From Pleodorina starrii (Eukaryota > Chlorophyta > Chlorophyceae > Chlamydomonadales > Volvocaceae), in contig BRXU01000014.1 of assembly GCA_030267565.1 (NCBI GenBank), positions 1,896,001-1,960,000 of the forward strand: 64,000 bases of DNA, written 5' to 3'. The translations under genes were made by a program, and so were the position numbers. This document shows, in pieces, positions 34,519-46,100 of the stretch. Position 1 is the stretch's first letter, and each line of letters starts with the position of its first letter. A model generated the notes under the pieces. It did not search any database and was not told where the DNA came from. It worked only from the letters and a program-made list of their open reading frames with translations.

Positions 34519-34876
34519 GGGTGCTTCGGACACAGAGATGCTATGTCACTGACCTGACCGACGCTGTAATTCAAGTATAACTCAAATCATGCATTGCAAA
34601 CTCAATGCGCGTTAACAAGCTGAGTGTGTCATGCTCCCGTACGCCGCGCCAAAAGACGATTAGGATCGCAGTCTGCAATAAATAGTCTCGTCTATCTAAA
34701 TGGGCGCACTGGGCCCTTCGAGGGCTGGCTGGTCTTGCGGCGAGGGGATTGCCGTACCCTATCGCAATCGTACATTATCTTCAATACAAAAGCTGGACAC
34801 GATTCTTGTGATTGTCCATCAGGTGCTTCCATCACTTTACTCTTCCCTCATTCACCTGGTCTCATCTTCTTGAAAA

Positions 34877-35992
34877 ATGGCCGCTGTTATTGCTAAGTCG
34901 TCCGTGGCCGCCGCTGTGGCGCGCCCTCAGCGCGGTGCCGTCCGCCCCTGCGCCGCCCTGAAGCCGGCCGTTAAGGCTGCTCCGGTCGCTGCCCCGGCTC
35001 AGGCCAACAAGATGATGGTCTGGACCCCGGTGAACAACAAGTGAGTCGGTCGGTCGTCGTCGCGGCATCGGTCGCTTCCTTGCACCCGACATATTGTCTG
35101 CACTTCGCTGAGCCGCATTACATCGCAACTATGATAATAGTGATTAACATGCGCCTCGCAGGATGTTCGAGACCTTCTCCTACCTGCCGCCCCTGACCGA
35201 TGAGCAGATCGCCGCTCAGGTGGACTACATCGTCGCCAACGGTGCGTTTCTTAGCGTGTAGTATCAATTGAGAAAACGCTATGTTGCGCGAATGTAATAT
35301 ATATATAAGATACTTTCAAATTGTGATGTTGCCGTTGTTGCTGCTGCCGCAAGTGCTTTTACCTCTTGAGCTGCCCAGCTGTAACGAATCGCTGTCGGGG
35401 TCCCCCCTCCAGTTACTAGTCCTGTACTGTTCAACAGTGGACTGAACTGCGTCCTTACGGCTGACCCAATGCTCAGGCTGGATTCCTTGCCTGGAGTTCG
35501 CCGAGGCCGACAAGGCCTACGTGTCGAACGAGTCGACCGTCCGCTTCGGCCCCGTCTCCGTCGTAAGTCCGGAATGGGACGAAAGGGGTCTTTTAGGGCG
35601 CTGCGGCGGTGGGGTAGAGTTGTACTATATAACCATGGGCCGTTCGGGACTGCATTAGCCCATTCTACTGAATCTCGCTTGTATCCTTAGTATGGCTAGT
35701 TTACCTTAGGCCTCAGTTCACTTTTTCTTACCTCCCCTGCCCCCCTCCCCTTTCCCCCCCGCAGCTCTACTACGACAACCGCTACTGGACCATGTGGAAG
35801 CTGCCCATGTTCGGCTGCCGCGACCCGATGCAGGTGCTGCGCGAGATCGTGGCCTGCACCAAGGCCTTCCCGGACGCCTACGTGCGCCTGGTGGCCTTCG
35901 ACAACGTGAAGCAGGTGCAGATCATGGGCTTCCTGGTCCAGCGCCCCAAGAGCGCCCGCGACTGGCAGCCGGCCAACAAGCGCTCGGTCTAA
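34877..35992 (+). CDS. RBCS4: ribulose bisphosphate carboxylase small subunit, copy 4
   Basis: Exons 34877-35040, 35162-35241, 35477-35562 and 35765-35992; 185 residues. The transit peptide is of the copy 3 type ([12 protein letters not shown]); the mature chain has LTDEQ and is identical to copy 1. Exon 2 ends with a GTGCGT donor instead of GTGAG/GTAAG. Intron 3 keeps the conserved pyrimidine-rich 3' end but with one C fewer. The four copies therefore encode two mature isoforms differing by a single Thr/Ser and two transit peptides, combined in all four ways. Confidence 0.98.
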
Positions 35993-36290
35993 GCGCTTGT
36001 AGCGGATCGAGTGGCTCGGATGATGGTGAATGTCATGCGGCTGTTGGCTGAGGAACTGATGGGCTGCAATTTTTCCTTTTGTTGCGGCTGGACTGTTTCC
36101 AAGTCGGCGTCGCTTGGCTTCTGTACATATCATTTCGCAACCGGGAGCCGTGCGTGAACTGATCGAACTTGAGGGGGGTGTGCTTCGGCTAATAATGAGA
36201 TTATCCCGCGGGATGAATCCCACTTCGGAATCTCGACATTGATTCTTGACATACGGGTTCAATGAACCTTCTACTAGGCAACCGAGGCCG

Positions 36291-36295
36291 TGTAA
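36291..36295 (+). terminator. poly(A) signal, RBCS copy 4
   Basis: TGTAA about 300 bases after the stop (CCGTGTAAGCC). The following 0.5 kb to 36818 is AT-rich, with no gene, and contains the promoter of the next gene. Confidence 0.65.
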
Positions 36296-36818
36296 GCCAC
36301 GCTCGAACGTTGATTCGTCAGTATCTTCGAACCCTGATGCACAAGCACTTCAGGGAGCATTTCCGCAAAGTATACACACACCTGCACTTATCCAATACTA
36401 TTCAGCAGAGGTGAGCAGCCCAGAACGGTGAAGTCCAGCATTGACCTATGTGATCTGGAATAACCAAACATACTTTATTGTAGTATGCTTATCAGAGCTG
36501 TGGTGGTACACAGAACTTTGGCCGCAGCTCTGGTGCGTAGGGTACACAGAAACTTGACCGCAACCAACCAACGGAATTCAACAGATTACAAGTACTCTTA
36601 CTGAATTAGAGCATTATGTTGTACGTTTACTTAATTAAACGTTATGCGTTTGAATTCGATGTGCTAAGTTAATTCCCTAGTCGAAGTTACCGTAGCTTCA
36701 ACTCCAAAGTCAGTACTCCAACCGAGCGGTGCTTCGGGGCTTGCCATTTGCCACCAGAACTCTCCATTAGAGACTGAAAATCCTATTCCGCACATATTCT
36801 TAATTGTTGTGTTTGACC

Positions 36819-38166
36819 ATGAGTTGTCCGCTCTGCGAACGTCACAGACTAGTTCGTGACCCTTTCAACCGCCCATGCGCGCCCGCACCATCACCGCTAC
36901 GCCAATGCAACCGCAATTTACAACATCCGACAACTACAACCCACATCTCTCATGCGCCTCGCCTGATCGCCTCGGCCAGCGGCGTGGAACCTGTGGTCAG
37001 CGCCGCATCCGCGTCCATGGCCACCCAGTCCATCGCCACCCAACAAATCACCTCGGACTTGGCCGCCGCGGCAGCAGCGACACTCGTCCCGCCACCCACG
37101 GCCTCCGTATTTGAGCCCCAGCTGCCCGATGCGGGCGTGCTGGCTGCCCAGGGCCTTGTACTGGCGCTGACGGTCGCAGCCGCAGGCTACTGGTGGCTCG
37201 TCGTGGTCCCTTCGGAGCGAGCGGCACTGGGGCGCAGCAAACGGTTGGGGCCGTTGGATAACTATCTACGGGAGTTGGAACGGCCGGAGACCGCCCGGGA
37301 ACGAAGGTGGGTGCTGGCGCGGGTAGTGAAGCTGCGTCCGCAGATGCCGACATGGGGAGGCCGAGCCGGGCAGGAAAGACCGCCGCGGATTCCTCCTCTT
37401 GGCGGGGGCAGCAAAATCGACCGGGGGCCGTGGGAGAGGCGGGAAGGGGCGATGAGGGGGAACAGCAAAGGGCGCGTGGAGCCGGGGCGGGTGCAGTCTA
37501 GGGGCTGAGCGGAGGGACAACAGGAACGTGGGGCCGCGGACGGGGATGGGGAGACCCGGTGTAGGCAAGGGGGACGAAGGGATGGCGAGGGCGCGCGGCA
37601 GGGGCAGACCCTGGTGGGGTGGGGTGGGGTGGCTAACTGATGTTCCTGCCGGGTAATCGCCGGCCAGCCGTTGCACGCGTGCAGTGCCCCGCCCATGGGC
37701 CTCACGGCCCCGAATGGTACGTTTCACACCACCGCACCCCGCTAGGCCGGTGGCGGACAACAGCACACAACGCTATCCGCAACTACAAACCTAGACCTGC
37801 AACCCGTGCTATGCCGTAACCCTCGATTGCACGGTACCCACGGGCCTCGTCCTGAAACCGTCGACGTCCCTGTCCGCCAGGTTGGAAGTGTGGTTCTACA
37901 GCGATTGGCTGCGGCAGCGGCAGGAGCGACGCGAGCGGCGACAACAGCGGCAGCAGCCGGGCGGCGGGGCAGATGGCGGCGACGCGCCAGCGGCGGGCGG
38001 TACGGCAGAGGATCCGTACGACACGACGCAGCCGGACGACCCGAACCTGCTTCGCCCCAGCGCGCTCACGCCCGCGCCCCGCTTTCTCAGCCTGGACAAC
38101 CCTATTGTGGCGACGGCGGCGCTGCTGCTTCTGGCCGCCGCTGTGGCAGGCCTGCAGCAGCACTGA
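36819..38166 (+). CDS. two-span membrane protein, probably plastid, function unknown (257 aa)
   Basis: Two exons, 36819-37306 and 37881-38166, join in phase (AG|G = Arg) to give 258 codons. The first ATG begins MSCPLCERHRLVRDPFNRPC. A Ser/Thr/Ala-rich N-terminal 100 residues look like a chloroplast transit and linker region. A first hydrophobic span lies at about 106-130 (AQGLVLALTVAAAGYWWLVVV), followed by a charged motif SERAALGRSKRLGPLDNYLR. After the splice comes VWFYSDWLRQRQERRERR, an acidic/Gly linker, and a C-terminal span (NPIVATAALLLLAAAVAG). Both ends of the soluble Arg-rich middle segment are thus membrane-anchored. I do not recognise the family. A short assembly or thylakoid protein would fit, but that is inference. 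Confidence 0.7.
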
Positions 38167-40156
38167 AGAAGCAGGGGAGGAGGAGTGGGGAAAGAGAGGG
38201 AGAGAGAGAGAGGGGAATTCTGCACCGCTTGGCCCCCCTGCCCTCCGCCACGGCCGCGGCTGAACTGCCTCCCGTCCTGTACCAGCGCTGGGATTGCTCC
38301 TGGGCGGGTGCCTGGAGGGCGAGGCGACGGCGCATTACGCGCCATTGACGTGACGGAGTGCCGGACGGAATCGGAGGGGGAAAGGAAACAACGAACGCGA
38401 CGGAACGCACGGCGTTCGAGAGGGCCACTAGCGGGGCCACTAGCGCGGCGGGGCGGGGTGAAGTCCGGAAGGCCACGTGATCCTCGGTAGGTCAGACCGC
38501 CTGGCCGGTCCCTGTGGCCACCGGCGCCTGGCCAGTCTTGCTCAGTCGAGACGTCTTTTGGGGGAGCGGCCAAGTTGAGCTGCTTCGCTTCTGATATCGG
38601 TAGGAGTCCGAGAGGTTGAGGTCTCGGGGTTGGTTGGAAGTCGGTTGGGGAAAATCACGTGGAGCTTTCCCTTGCGTGGAGCTGAATGGGCGGTCGGGTT
38701 CGCTCTTGTCTTAATTAAGAAGGAAAGGAGGTGAATGGTTGCGCATTCGAACCCCTGTGCCCACCAATTAAGATCAGTGGATGGATTCCGGCAGTCGCTC
38801 TTGGCCAGGTTCCACAGGGCCGAAACCTTACCCACGGGAAGGGAAGGGAAGGGCCGTGACCCGTGACGCCGCTCTTTGCGCCCGAACGCATTCCGGGTCT
38901 CCCAGTGTCAAAACGCATCCTGTCGCGGCGGCGCGGGAGAAGCCGCTTGACAGCCCCTCAGCCAACCAACTGTCACGGCTCCCCCGAGAGCTCCAGGGGA
39001 GGGAACTCCTCCACGCGCCGTTGCGCGCCGGGGCCCGTCGGGGAATTGCAGTGCGGTGAGGAGGGGCTGGGACCCAGGCGGGGCCTGGGCCTGCTGACAA
39101 GGATAGGGCGCGGGGCGGCGCGATGGGGCGGCGATGGACGCCGGAAGGGCGCGCTTGTTCGTGGGCGCTTGAGGCCCTAGGATGTGTGCCGGTCCCAGGA
39201 CGATTGCGTATCGCCTAGGCTGTACCGTACGTCCATATTGTCATTTGCTGGCCCCAGGGCTGAACGGTATCGCCCGGTGTGCCATGTGTGAACAACGTGG
39301 CAGAGATAACGGCTCGTGGTGGGCCCTGAGGCAACAGGAGAGAAGAAACACATACGCTTCCTTCGCCACCGCCGCACGCGTCCAGACTCTGCGTCCCCCA
39401 GGGTCCCCCTGTTCCCCGAAGTGCGGTGCCAGAAGCAGTCAAGCTGCAATCAGGTCAGGCCGCAATGACGTGAGGCATTTGTGGGGGCTTTGGGACACCG
39501 GGAGTATCCCGGTAGGTGTAAACCGGCAGATTTGCCGTGATTGCTGTGGATCTTTCACTGTCGGGCGTCAATCTGCCGAGGTCGTGAGAGGTTCGCGTCG
39601 GGAGATGAGGACCCACTGTGAATCATACGCATGCATTCGATACCCGAGAACGCGAAAACGGCGCAGGGCAGGACCACCGAACCAATCTTTTCGTTCGTCG
39701 CAACTTGAAAATTCGGTTGGACGTCAGCTCGTTCGGAAATTTGGGCTAGGATGGCTCGTCTTCGGCTACACGAAGCATCAATATAATAAAATGCGGTGGT
39801 GACTGTCAAGAGGGTACCTAGAACTCGAGTGAGCAACTTCGTAACTTGCCCGGCTTCGCGCGCCAAATCTCGGCAACGTATTTCGGTTTCATCCTGCATA
39901 GATTCGTCCCCCGTCTCACATTGAGGTGCACCATGTCACAATTTTGTATAATTTGTTTGCGAGAATTATTAAATTAGGTTCTTACGACCAGCAAGGGACC
40001 CACGCGTGAGCTGCTGGTTGTTAGACGTTTGAAAAATCCAGCTCTCCTGCTTCCGTGTCTCAATGGTCGCCACTAGGTGACATCCCATTTACATTTGCGG
40101 ATGACTTAGCGCATCTAGTTACAGGCAAAGCTACTCAGCAACGCCTTTCGCGAAGC
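38167..40156. other. 2-kb intergenic region, no firm gene
   Basis: This contains the 3' UTR of the preceding gene and the promoter of the FHA-RING gene. A 206-codon open frame (39182-39802, plus) and a 114-codon frame with ATG on the minus strand (39555-39899, MQDETEIRCRDLAREAGQV...) are present, but neither has homology that I recognise, and they overlap each other. I see no tRNA, repeat array or transposon terminus. Confidence 0.35.
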
Positions 40157-43100
40157 ATGGCCAAAGTGCAACCGCGGAAAGGCGTCCGCCAGCGGCGCGC
40201 CCGAAGCGCCTGGGGTTATCTGCTGTGCTGCAAAGATGGTAGGATCATACATCTTGCCAGTCAGGTTATCGACGTCCTGCGGGCCTGTCCGGTTTTTAGT
40301 CATGGACGCCATCATGTGCACGCCGCAGGCGAGGATCGGTCTGCGGCGCCACCAATCTTCCTTCTAGGAAACGTAGTAGTATTCGGAAGGGGAATGGAGC
40401 CGCCTTCGGGCGCAGCGCGCTCCTTAACGGGCGCTCAATGCCCGATTCAGTGGCTTGCGACCGACGATGACCGCGTTAGCCGTTTGCACGCCTGCATCAC
40501 AGCCCACTGGCAGCGAGGACGCTGTGCCCCGCTTGTGTCGATCGAGGTGCGTGTCGCTGGGCATTACCCATCCCTCCTCCATAACTCACCAAAACGGAGA
40601 AAATTGCGCACTTTCCCTCTGTAAGTTACTTTGCGCGCGGGCCCACGCAACACCGTCTGATGTCGACCCCAACCGGGGCCCCGTCCCTCTCCCCGCTCCG
40701 TCCAATCCCTCAATGCCGCGGAAACAGGACCACAGCCGCAACGGCACCTTTTTGAACGGGGTGCCGCTCCAGCCCGGCCGGCCCATCGTCCTCAGCCACG
40801 GCGACCGCATCTCGCTAGTCCTGTCCGTCAACCCGCTGTCGGAACTGTCGTACCTGTACGAAGAGGCCGCTCCCCTGTCGTACGGCCAGCGCCACGCCCG
40901 GTCGCCCAGGGGCTCCGCTGCCTCGCAACCGAACGACACGTCCGATGATGACGGCGAATCGTACGACGAATATCAGCGGACCTTGTTGCCGTACAATGCG
41001 TTCTTGCCGGAGACAGAGCCGATGCCGTCGCCGCCACCATCGGCGACGGCGGCAGCGATTTACGGCGCTGCCGCAGGAACGACGAGGGCGTTTGCGGCCA
41101 GCGCAGTCCAGGATGGTACGGCAGCTGCGTCCTCGTCTTCTTCGCCGCCGCCGGCGCCGCCGCCGATGGTCGAGCCCAGGTCACCAGATCGGCGTCGGTT
41201 GAGCAGGTGGGCAGTGCCTGGGTGGTTTCGGAGTCGCCACTCAACAAATTAAGACTCGACAGATTCGTCCTTCCCGGAATTCACCTTTCACGGACTCCTC
41301 CTGAAGCGCTCTCCCCCGCCGACATCCATCAGCTGTGTGATGTCCATTGCCCCAACGGTTGCACACAACGGCACAATGCACGACCCGTTCCCGGCGCCGC
41401 AGGGGTGGCTCCTCCGCCGCTGGCGGCGACGGCGGTGCCGGAAACTGTTCGGCGGGTGTTCGGCGGCGGCACCGCCCGACGCCGCCGACGGAGCCGCTCC
41501 GTGTCAGCGGTGGCGGCGGCGGCCGCCGCGTCAGCGGCACTGGCTACGTCAGCCCCAGTGAGCACGGCGAATACGACAGTGACGGCGCCGTCGTCAGCCC
41601 TACCGCCAGTCCCAGCGTCCGTCGCGCAATGTCTCGCGCCGGCAGTACGACTCACCTGTCGGACTCCGCCGCTGCCGGTGGTTATGTGTCGGTAGCCGCG
41701 AATGCCTCCGCCGCCGCTCGCAACAGCAACAGCCGTCGCTCAGATTTACACGCCAGCATCGCAGCATTGCTAGGGATGCATCCAGCCCCTGAGGTGGCGG
41801 AGGCGGCGGGGCTAGCTGAAATGCCGGTCGCGGCGCCGTGGGGCTTGTCCGTGCCCGCTCCGTCACCGGTAACGGCGGCGGCATACCGTGCCGTACCGCT
41901 CGAGGATTCGCCGTCGTCCCCGGCGCGGACCGCATCCTCCAAGCCCCGCTTGGCTAGCAGTGGGGACTGGTGCCCCGGAGGCGGTTGTTCCTCCGGGCTC
42001 CCTCCACGCCCGCCCCGTTCGCCGTCGTCGTCGTCATCGTCGACGACGCCGCGCCGGGCGCAGCCTGGCGGTGGTGGCGCCGCCGCGCCGCCGCCGTCGT
42101 CACCTCGCCTCGCCCCTTCCCGCGCCGCCATCAGCGGCAGCAGCCCCAGCTCCAGCGGCAGCGGTAGCACCGGTACGGCAAACAGTCGGCCTCGACGGCT
42201 CTCCCGTCTGGGCAACGTCAGCACACCGGATTCCCGGCCCCCGGACCTCGCGGCCGTAAAGGCTGACGGCAGCGGCGCCGGCGGCGCTTCGACGGCGCCG
42301 CCGTTGATGCCCCAGCGGCGAGCCGCCGCCGCCGCCGCCGCCGCCGGCGCTGCCGCTTCAATCGGCGCAGCTCATGGCGGCGACGACGACGTCAACGCGG
42401 CGGCGGCGAAGCTGGCGGCGACGCTAGCGGAGCCTCGATGCGGCCGTAATACGGGCTGTCGTACTGCCGGCACCGGCATCGGCGATGACTCTAGCGGCGC
42501 CGCCAGCGACGGCGAGGAGGCCGAGCAAGCGGAGTTTTCCTTCTCAACTGCGTTGCGCCCGCTGGTGCTGCCGCCGCCGACGCCGCCGCCGTCGACCTGC
42601 GGCGACGTCGCCGCTGGCGCGGCGGCGTCGCCGCGCGGCTCCGACTGCGGCAATCGCGGGAGCGCCGCCGGCTCGCCTCCGGGATACGGCTGCAGCTACA
42701 ACGCACCGAGGCTTCGATCCTCGGATTGCGGAACTCGACCTTTCAGCAGCGGCGGCGGCGCCGCCGCCGTTGAGCTGGAGCAAGGGCTCCTGCAGTCCCC
42801 CCGGCGCGCTGCTCCGGGCAGCGCCGGCGGCGGCGGCTGGCGCGGAGGTGCCTTGACGGCGGCGGCGGCGGCGACGGGGAGCGGGTCTGCATCTTACTGG
42901 CCGGCGGCGCCGCCGCTGGGACGAGCGTTCTCCGGCAGCGGAGCGTCTCTCAGTCCCGACTGCAGGTAGGGGGTGCGCGGTGGGGGTTTGCGGTGGGGGG
43001 GTGCGGGTGGGTGGGCGGGTGCTGCGCCCGTAGGCGCCTGGGCTCGTAGGCTGGACACGTTGGGGTGAAGTTGGCATGGCAGCCCGGTGTTACGCGGCGG

Positions 43101-46100
43101 TGTCTTTGGGGTATCCTCAGATTTGGGGGGGCGATGGTGGGGGGAGATTGGACACATGCGGGCCGTGCTGCTGCTGCTTTGTGTGTGACGCGGGGCCAGC
43201 TACAGGCGGAGGCGCAGTGGCGCCCGCAGCGGCGTGGAGGGGAAAGGGAAGGGCGCGGGATGCGGTTGGGGCCACCGAGATACGAGACCGGGAGCCACGT
43301 GTGGAGGTCCACACGTTTTTGTGCCCGTGGATGCGAACGGAGGGCGACAACGCGATCCGTAATCTTCCCGGAGATCCGGACTTGTACGACGAAGCCCAGT
43401 ACGGATTCGGATCACGATTACACGATTCTAATCTTGGCCTCTCTTGGTGGATCCGCAGTCCCGAGAGCCGCGCCGAGACCCCTTCGCTCCCTCACGCGGA
43501 GCTCGTCCGCCGCAACCGCCACCCCAACCGCCGCCACACGCGGTACGGCGAGTCCATGGACACGCCGTCGACGTACAGCCCGGCGCGATCCGGATCGGGG
43601 CAACGGCTGCGCTACGCGGGTGACTGGATGGCGGACGCCGCGGCGGCGGAGGCGCCGCGCAGCGGCGACGGTGACGGTGACTGGACCCACGGGTCGAGGA
43701 GCCCGACGGCAGAGGCGGCGGCGTACGACAGTCGGCGTAACGCATGCAGGCTCTTCCACGGGTTCAGCCCCTCGCCTCCCGCCCGTGGCGGCGGCGGCGC
43801 GGCGGCTTCCACGGCGGCGAGGGCCGATGCCGAGCACACGTACCCGTGCCTGCCGTACACTCCAGCCACGCTGCTGATGCACCTGGATTCCCGTCTCGGC
43901 GGCGGCGGTGCGGCGGACGGCATGACCGACAGACCCGTGGGTCAACGCAGCTATGACTCTGGTTTCGGAGACGAGAGCGCCTGTGACAGCCACGGCGCCC
44001 GTTGCGGCGGTGGCCGAGACGCCGACGGAAACCCTCGCAGCGCACAGGGCAGTACGAGTCGTACGACAACGGGCGACTGGCCGAGCGGCTACAGACGCTG
44101 GGAGTCGTACGACAGCGGCCGAGGTCAGGCTCCCAGCAGCGGCGGCGCCAGCCGCGCGGGCAGCTGGGAGGGTGCGCTGTTGCCGTACCAGGACGCTTCG
44201 GCGTCCGCCGCCGGCGGCGCCCTTGCGCAAACCGGACAACGCTACAGCGCCTCCGCCGCCAGTGATGGGTCGATGTACGACGGTGATGGCGTGTACTACA
44301 ACCTGTACAACAACAACATCGGGCGCGAGTGGCGGCGGTCGCAGTGCATCGACCGCCTGGCGGCGGCGGAGGCTGCCGTACAAGGTGCCGTACAAATGTC
44401 CGAGACTGCGCAGCTGGCTTGCCAGCGGGTTGATTTGCACCGCGGGGCTCTCGGATCACACGGGCAAGGGGGCAGGAGCCCCTGCCACAGGGGGCCGGCG
44501 GAGGGCATTGCGGTGGCGGTGGAGACGGAGGCCGAAGGTTGCGATGTCCCTTGCCCTACGCTTTCTGTGCGACCTCGACCGGACCCCGACACTGCGGCGG
44601 CGGCGAACGTCGCGGCCGAAGATGTTCCGGGTACGAGCAGGTACGGCGCATGTGGTGTAAGGCGTACCCAAACCGTGCACCGCACGAGCCTACACGACCG
44701 CAGCGCCGGGCCCTGCACCCCAACCCCGACGCCCTTAACCCGAGCACCTGAAGAGCAAAGACCGGTCGCTGCACCTGGCCACTGTTCACTTTAGAATCGG
44801 CCAGGAGATCGGGTCCCTCAGTAATATTCCCCCACCAAATCTAATCCCGACATCATGTGCCGGACACAACATAACCCACAAACTCGCGCCGGGGTGACCC
44901 GTGGGTCGGTCGCAGGTATCCCGCCGGCGCCGGCCCCGAGGAGCTCCTGTGCGCTCTGTGCGGCGATTACCTGCGGCGAGCCATTGCCGTACAGCCCTGC
45001 GGCCACACCTTCTGCGGCGGCTGTCTGTCGCAGTACCTCTCGGCCGCTATGGCGGCGGGGTGCAGGCTGGGGTGCCCGGAGGGGTGAGTGAGACACTGTG
45101 TATGTGTGTGTCTTTTGTTGCTAATTTTTTTATGATTTTTGTTTTGTGTTTTCTGAGTTGCGGGCTTGCGGCGCGGCGCGAGCTGGGAAGGGAAGTTGAA
45201 TGAGTGAAAAGGGCCATGGGTAGCAAAGTCGACTTGACGCCGTTGCCTGATGAGGCATGTCTGGCGTCATTCGCCGCGGGCGCCACCCCCCGGTTCAGCC
45301 GCCCCCTCTAGACCCATCAGCTTGCAAGCTTGCAAACCACGACGTCCCCATCCATCCATCCATCCATCCATCCAACCTCTCGCGCCCTCCTCACTCCGAC
45401 GCTCCCCGCCCGCAGGTGCGTGCCGTTCTCCCAACTGTCAATCAACCACCCCGCACGACGACTGGAGGGGCTGATGCTCGGCGGCATGGACACCGACGGC
45501 GGGCTGGAAGCCCATGGCGGCGACGTCGCCGCCGCCGCGCCCGCGCCTCCGCCGCCGGCACCTGCCGCCGCGGCGGCTACCACTGCTGTGACCCGCGCCG
45601 CCGCTGCCGGTCGCGTAGCGTCGGACCCGGGGCCGATGGTCACTGCCGCAGCGCCGCGCAGCGCCACCGCCACGCCGCTGAGGCTTGGCGGCGCCGCCGC
45701 CGGGAGCGAGGGTGCGCCGGCCAGCGCCGCGCCGCCTGGGACCTCCCCGCTGGCTCCTTCGCAGCGCCGCACGCCGCATTCTCGTCCGCTTCACCCACCG
45801 CCGCCATCGCAGCAGCAGCAGCAGCAGGGGGATAGTCCGTATCAACAGAGCCACTCCTTCCGGCCAGATTCCGCCGGTGACGGCGGCAGCGGCGGCGGCG
45901 GCAGAAGCTCGCCTGAAGGGACCAACGGTGTTAGCCGCGGCGACGATGTCGGCGGCGGTGAGGAGGGTGTCCACATGCGCTGCCGCGACGGCAGCGGTGG
46001 CGGCGGCGGCGGAGAAGACGCTGGCGTGGATTTTATGTGTCGTACCGCCGCCGGCGAAGCCCTCGACCTCTGCCCGCTGCCCGATGAGGTCCTGCCAATG

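Noticed and set aside
38735..38775. A TTCGAA-containing stretch resembling a tRNA T-loop on the minus strand
   Set aside because: The flanking bases do not pair into a 5-bp T stem, and no acceptor or anticodon arm can be built.
43418..44440. A 340-codon minus-strand frame
   Set aside because: Antisense shadow of the FHA-RING exon at 43459-44640; Arg/Ala-rich composition typical of antisense frames in GC-rich genes.
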